Of a stretch of DNA of 8,975 nucleotides, positions 6,713 through 8,975 are shown in pieces. The position numbers were made by a program, and so were the translations under genes. The notes under the pieces were generated by a model, which searched no databases, was not told where the DNA came from, and saw only the letters and a list, made by a program, of their open reading frames with translations. Every line of letters begins with the position of its first letter. Within the stretch, counting starts at the first letter, position 1. Source of the DNA: CAZOWL01 sp964583605 (GTDB lineage: Bacteria; Pseudomonadota; Gammaproteobacteria; Chromatiales; Chromatiaceae); the NCBI GenBank assembly GCA_964583605.1, contig CAZOWL010000134.1, positions 1-8,975 on the forward strand. The letters are read 5' to 3'.

Positions 6713-6743
6713 GATAATAGAAACCATTTCTATTAATGTTATC
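6713..6743 (+). promoter_or_regulatory. Fur-box-like operator upstream of the exb operon
   Basis: AATAGAAA-CCA-TTTCTATT (6716-6734) is a perfect 19-base inverted repeat, flanked by outer inverted arms GATAA (6713-6717) and TTATC (6739-6743). The hexamer-like GATAAT and ATTATC-type units, the AT-richness in a GC-rich setting and the position before exbB/exbD/tonB together suggest a ferric uptake regulator site, possibly two overlapping ones. Clear -35/-10 hexamers were not resolved, although TATTAA (6731-6736) and TATCAT (6740-6745) are both possible -10 elements. The leader to the GTG start of exbB would be about 160 bases. Confidence 0.55.
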
Positions 6744-6910
6744 ATTGTTTCATGCTGGGCCTACCTGGACCGGCGCGCGCGGTCTTGGGTTTTCCACAGC
6801 GCTGCACTCGTCGAGCAGAGCGCGAAGCCTGGCCTGCAAAGGCCCAACGCAGGGCGCCGGTACGGGCGCCGCCTTGCAGCTCGGGGAATCATTTTTGGGG
6901 AGAGAGTCGA

Positions 6911-7888
6911 GTGTCTGAAGAGCGAACGAACGGCGGGGCTGCGGACGCTCCAGAAGCGGACGCGCGCGCATCGGAGGTCACAGCCGAGCTGCCGTCTGAA
7001 CCCGGTCTGCCGCAAGCCGGCCGCGATGCGACCGCGGCGGCCGATGCCGCTGCGGGAGCGGAGGGTCTGCCGGTGGCGGACGCTGATGGGTCCGCGCTTG
7101 TCGATACCTTGGTGCCCCAGCTCGAGCAGAGTGGACAGGTCGCGGACGTGCTGCAACGGGTGCAATCGACGTTGGAGCTCGGTGGCCCGGTCGTCGTCAT
7201 CCTGCTCGCGATGTCGTTCGTCGCCCTGACGATCATCGTCGTCAAGCTGATCCAGTTCGGCTGGTTGCGGATTGGGCAACGCGGGCCGGCCCTCAGCGCA
7301 GTCCGCGAGTGGCGGGCCGGCCGACCCGAGCAGGCGCTCGCCCAGGTCTCCGGGCGCCGCAATCCGGCGGGCGAGGTCGTCGCGCGGGCTGTGCGGGGCC
7401 GGCAGCTGGGGCTCGCGGAGGAGCGCATCCGCGAGGAGGTCCTGCGCTACGGGAGCGATGTGCTCTTCCAGCTGCGCCGCGGCTTGCGGCCGCTTGAGGT
7501 GATCGGCATGTTGGCGCCGCTGCTCGGTCTGCTCGGCACCGTCCTCGGCATGATCAAGGCGTTTCAGCAGCTCGAGGCCGCCGGCACGCGCGTCGATCCC
7601 GCGATCCTCTCCGGCGGCATCTGGGAGGCGCTGCTGACGACCGCGGTTGGCTTGAGTGTTGCCGTTCCGGTCGTCGCGCTCTCGACCTGGTTGGAGAGGC
7701 GCGTCGACCATCTAGCGCACGACATGGACAATCTGGTCACCCAGGTCTTCACCGAAGACCTCTCCGCCGAGGCCCGCCAGCCCAATCCTGCCGCCGGGGC
7801 CGCGCACCGCACGGCCAAGCCCCGCTCGGCCTCCGAGCCAGCCTCGCGCGATGCTCATGCAGCCGCCCCGGCGCTCCAGGCCAGCTAG
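6911..7888 (+). CDS. exbB: ExbB/TolQ/MotA-family proton channel protein
   Basis: This 325-residue inner-membrane protein would form the pentameric channel that, with ExbD, uses the proton gradient to energise TonB. Helices lie at about residues 93-115 (GGPVVVILLAMSFVALTIIV), 196-216 (LEVIGMLAPLLGLLGTVLGM) and 242-260 (LTTAVGLSVAVPVVALSTW). Thr210 and Thr243/Thr244 lie where ExbB/TolQ channels carry conserved threonines. Start GTG 6911 is chosen for its Shine-Dalgarno GGGGAGAG at 6897-6904; an in-frame ATG at 6752 has none. An N-terminal extension of about 85 residues, rich in Ala, Asp and Glu, precedes helix 1, and a 45-residue Ala/Pro-rich tail follows helix 3; both are longer than in E. coli ExbB. 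Its last 38 bases overlap the first exbD. TolQ is the main alternative, but the tonB gene nearby favours ExbB. Confidence 0.88.
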   Translation: MSEERTNGGAADAPEADARASEVTAELPSEPGLPQAGRDATAAADAAAGAEGLPVADADGSALVDTLVPQLEQSGQVADVLQRVQSTLELGGPVVVILLAMSFVALTIIVVKLIQFGWLRIGQRGPALSAVREWRAGRPEQALAQVSGRRNPAGEVVARAVRGRQLGLAEERIREEVLRYGSDVLFQLRRGLRPLEVIGMLAPLLGLLGTVLGMIKAFQQLEAAGTRVDPAILSGGIWEALLTTAVGLSVAVPVVALSTWLERRVDHLAHDMDNLVTQVFTEDLSAEARQPNPAAGAAHRTAKPRSASEPASRDAHAAAPALQAS

Positions 7889-8264
7889 GCTGGCCGAGCT
7901 GGCCCCGCGCCGGCGCGCCGCCATCAGCCTGACGCCGCTGATCGACGTCGTCTTCATCCTCTTGGTGTTCTTCATGCTCGCATCGAGCTTCCTCGATTGG
8001 CGCGCGATTTCGCTCGACACGGTCGAGCCGCCACCCACGGCGCGTAAGGCCAGCGACAAGCCAGCGCTGCTGGTCGGCGTGGGCGCGAAGGAGACGCGTC
8101 TCAACGGCGAGGTGCTGCCGATGGACGAGCTCCTCGAACGGCTCCAGCACCGCCTGGCGAGCGATCCGGAGGCGAGCGTGCAGATTCAGCCGCCTGACCC
8201 TCGCCGGCATCACCCGGCTGACGATGGTCCGCGACCGCAGCTGGGAGGATTACCGGAGGTCTGA
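7851..8264 (+). CDS. exbD: ExbD-family protein 1, probable 3' frameshift
   Basis: The 137-residue reading frame begins with a basic cytoplasmic segment, followed by one membrane helix at about residues 25-46 (SLTPLIDVVFILLVFFMLAS). Asp32 sits in the T-P-L-I-D motif that carries the essential proton-accepting aspartate of ExbD/TolR. The periplasmic domain is normal up to ASVQIQP (around 8189), then becomes an atypical Pro/His-rich tail (PDPRRHHPADDGPRPQLGG). The neighbouring frame from 8194 reads LTLAGITRL and later RSWEDYRR, which fits the helix-strand end of an ExbD domain better. I infer a small indel near 8190. ATG 7851 has no clear ribosome binding site and overlaps exbB by 38 bases, implying coupling; ATG 7857 is an alternative start. 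ExbD2 follows 14 bases after the stop. Confidence 0.75.
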   Translation: MLMQPPRRSRPARLAELAPRRRAAISLTPLIDVVFILLVFFMLASSFLDWRAISLDTVEPPPTARKASDKPALLVGVGAKETRLNGEVLPMDELLERLQHRLASDPEASVQIQPPDPRRHHPADDGPRPQLGGLPEV

Positions 8265-8278
8265 GGGCTCGACGATCG

Positions 8279-8695
8279 ATGATGCACTTTGAACAACCCC
8301 CGCGCGGGGATGACGGTGAGGCGCGCATCCTGCCGCTGATCAATGTCGTCGTTTTGCTGCTGATCTTTTTCATCGTCGCCGGCAGTTTGAGCGCGATCGA
8401 CCCCTTCGAGGTCGAGGCCCCGGAATCGCTCAGCGAGTCCGCGACCGAACGGGACGTGCTGCGTTTGCTGCTCGGCGAAGACGGCCAATTGGCGCTCGAC
8501 GACGAAGTCCTGGACGAAACGAGCCTGCTGATGCAGGTCAAGGCTCGCATCGCCGCCGATCCGGATCTGCAGATACAGCTCAAGGCCGATGCCGACGCGC
8601 CGGGCAACCGTGTCGTTGTGCTGATGGAGGGGCTCCGCGAGGCCGGCGTCGAGCGGCTTCGTCTGCTGACCCTGCCGGCGAAGCAAGGATCATGA
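8279..8695 (+). CDS. exbD: ExbD-family protein 2, with Asn in place of the membrane Asp
   Basis: This 138-residue ExbD/TolR-like protein has one membrane helix at about residues 17-37 (ILPLINVVVLLLIFFIVAGS). Asn22 occupies the place of the essential membrane aspartate of ExbD. The periplasmic domain is complete, ending in VVVLMEGLREAGVERLRLLT, the usual helix-strand finish. I recall related second ExbD proteins with an L-P-L-I-N-V-V motif, so the change may define a subgroup rather than a mutation. The ATG at 8279 is followed directly by another ATG at 8282; GAGGG at 8263-8267 is a weak, distant ribosome binding site. Its TGA overlaps the tonB ATG (ATGA). By itself it probably cannot carry protons, so it is likely to work with ExbD1 inside the same ExbB ring. 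Confidence 0.85.
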   Translation: MMHFEQPPRGDDGEARILPLINVVVLLLIFFIVAGSLSAIDPFEVEAPESLSESATERDVLRLLLGEDGQLALDDEVLDETSLLMQVKARIAADPDLQIQLKADADAPGNRVVVLMEGLREAGVERLRLLTLPAKQGS

Positions 8696-8975
8696 TCCAT
8701 CTGCGCAAACAGCACTGGGCCCTTGGCACCGGGATCGCGCTGGCCCTCTACCTCGGGGTGGCCCTCGCGATCCTGTGGCGGTTGCCACCGCCCGGGATGG
8801 CGGCGAGCTCCGGGGTCGCTGGCATCGAGATTGGCCTCGGCGCCGCCGGCAGCCCTCAGGGCGATGAACAGGCGACTGAGACCGACGGCCCCGAGGCGCT
8901 CGAGCCGGAGCCCGAACCGGAACCCGAGCCCGAGCCCGAGCCCAAGCCCAAGCCCAAGCCCAAGCCCAAGCCCAA
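8692..8975 (+). CDS. tonB: TonB energy transducer, partial (N-terminus)
   Basis: The frame opens at ATG 8692, overlapping the exbD2 stop, and runs off the window after 94 codons. It shows a short cytoplasmic start (MIHLRKQHWALG), a single membrane anchor at about residues 11-29 (LGTGIALALYLGVALAILW), a Gly/Ala-rich stretch, and then seven Glu-Pro pairs (residues 71-84) followed by at least five Lys-Pro pairs (residues 85-94 and on). This anchor-plus-charged-proline-spacer layout is typical of TonB, which spans the periplasm to reach TonB boxes of outer-membrane receptors. The C-terminal domain is outside the window, so TolA or another TonB-like protein cannot be fully excluded, but the ExbB-ExbD neighbours support TonB. 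AAGGA at 8685-8689 is very close to the start, so coupling is likely. Confidence 0.85.
   Translation, partial: MIHLRKQHWALGTGIALALYLGVALAILWRLPPPGMAASSGVAGIEIGLGAAGSPQGDEQATETDGPEALEPEPEPEPEPEPEPKPKPKPKPKP
8902..8975 (+). repeat. in-frame hexanucleotide repeat, Glu-Pro then Lys-Pro
   Basis: Positions 8902-8943 are seven Glu-Pro codon pairs with mixed codons (GAG/GAA, CCG/CCC). From 8944 to the window end are exact tandem copies of AAGCCC (five full copies plus AA). The Glu-Pro part is synonymously varied and older-looking, while the Lys-Pro part is identical at DNA level and so prone to slipped-strand length change. It codes for the proline-rich spacer of TonB. Confidence 0.9.

Noticed and set aside
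6524..6745. Minus-strand frame of 73 codons in the intergenic region
   Set aside because: It starts inside the Fur-like AT-rich site, has no ribosome binding site, and shows no family features.
6761..7711. Long minus-strand open frame of 316 codons
   Set aside because: It is antisense to exbB, whose three helices and threonines are clear. The antisense product looks random.

Overview
This 9 kb window is GC-rich and tightly packed. It reads as a gammaproteobacterial chromosome. A purple-sulfur-type (Chromatiaceae-like) host would fit the set of genes, but that is an inference from gene content and no lineage marker is present.

Layout: (1) Positions 1-174 hold no gene I can support. (2) Positions 175-2035 lie on the minus strand: a BrnA-type antitoxin overlapping the C-terminal part of a BrnT toxin that has lost its N-terminus, then a palindromic repeat, a YnfA-family membrane protein, a four-helix CopD-like membrane protein, and a lipoprotein gene broken by an in-frame TAG and a probable frameshift. 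(3) A divergent intergenic region (2036-2286) carries a candidate promoter overlapped by a weak Fur-like palindrome. (4) Positions 2287-6419 on the plus strand hold a three-gene cluster: an IrpA/imelysin-type periplasmic protein, a di-haem c-type oxidoreductase (COG3488 type), and a second imelysin-domain gene split by an in-frame TAA. A small inverted-repeat element sits between the second and third genes. (5) An intergenic region (6420-6910) holds hairpins and a strong AT-rich Fur-box-like palindrome. (6) Positions 6911-8975 on the plus strand hold an energy-transduction operon: an ExbB/TolQ-like channel protein, two ExbD-like proteins, and the start of tonB, which runs off the window inside a Glu-Pro/Lys-Pro repeat.

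The two plus-strand modules make sense together as iron- or metal-linked envelope functions. The imelysin/di-haem cluster acts in the periplasm, and the ExbB-ExbD-ExbD-TonB operon would power TonB-dependent outer-membrane uptake. Candidate Fur sites stand upstream of both. The most notable molecular detail is that the first ExbD has the usual membrane aspartate (Asp32) while the second has asparagine there (Asn22), which suggests an asymmetric ExbD pair. The window is also rich in damaged genes: a 5'-truncated brnT, a lipoprotein gene with nonsense plus frameshift, an imelysin gene with nonsense, and a probable 3' frameshift in the first exbD. This points either to a decaying region or to errors in the sequence.
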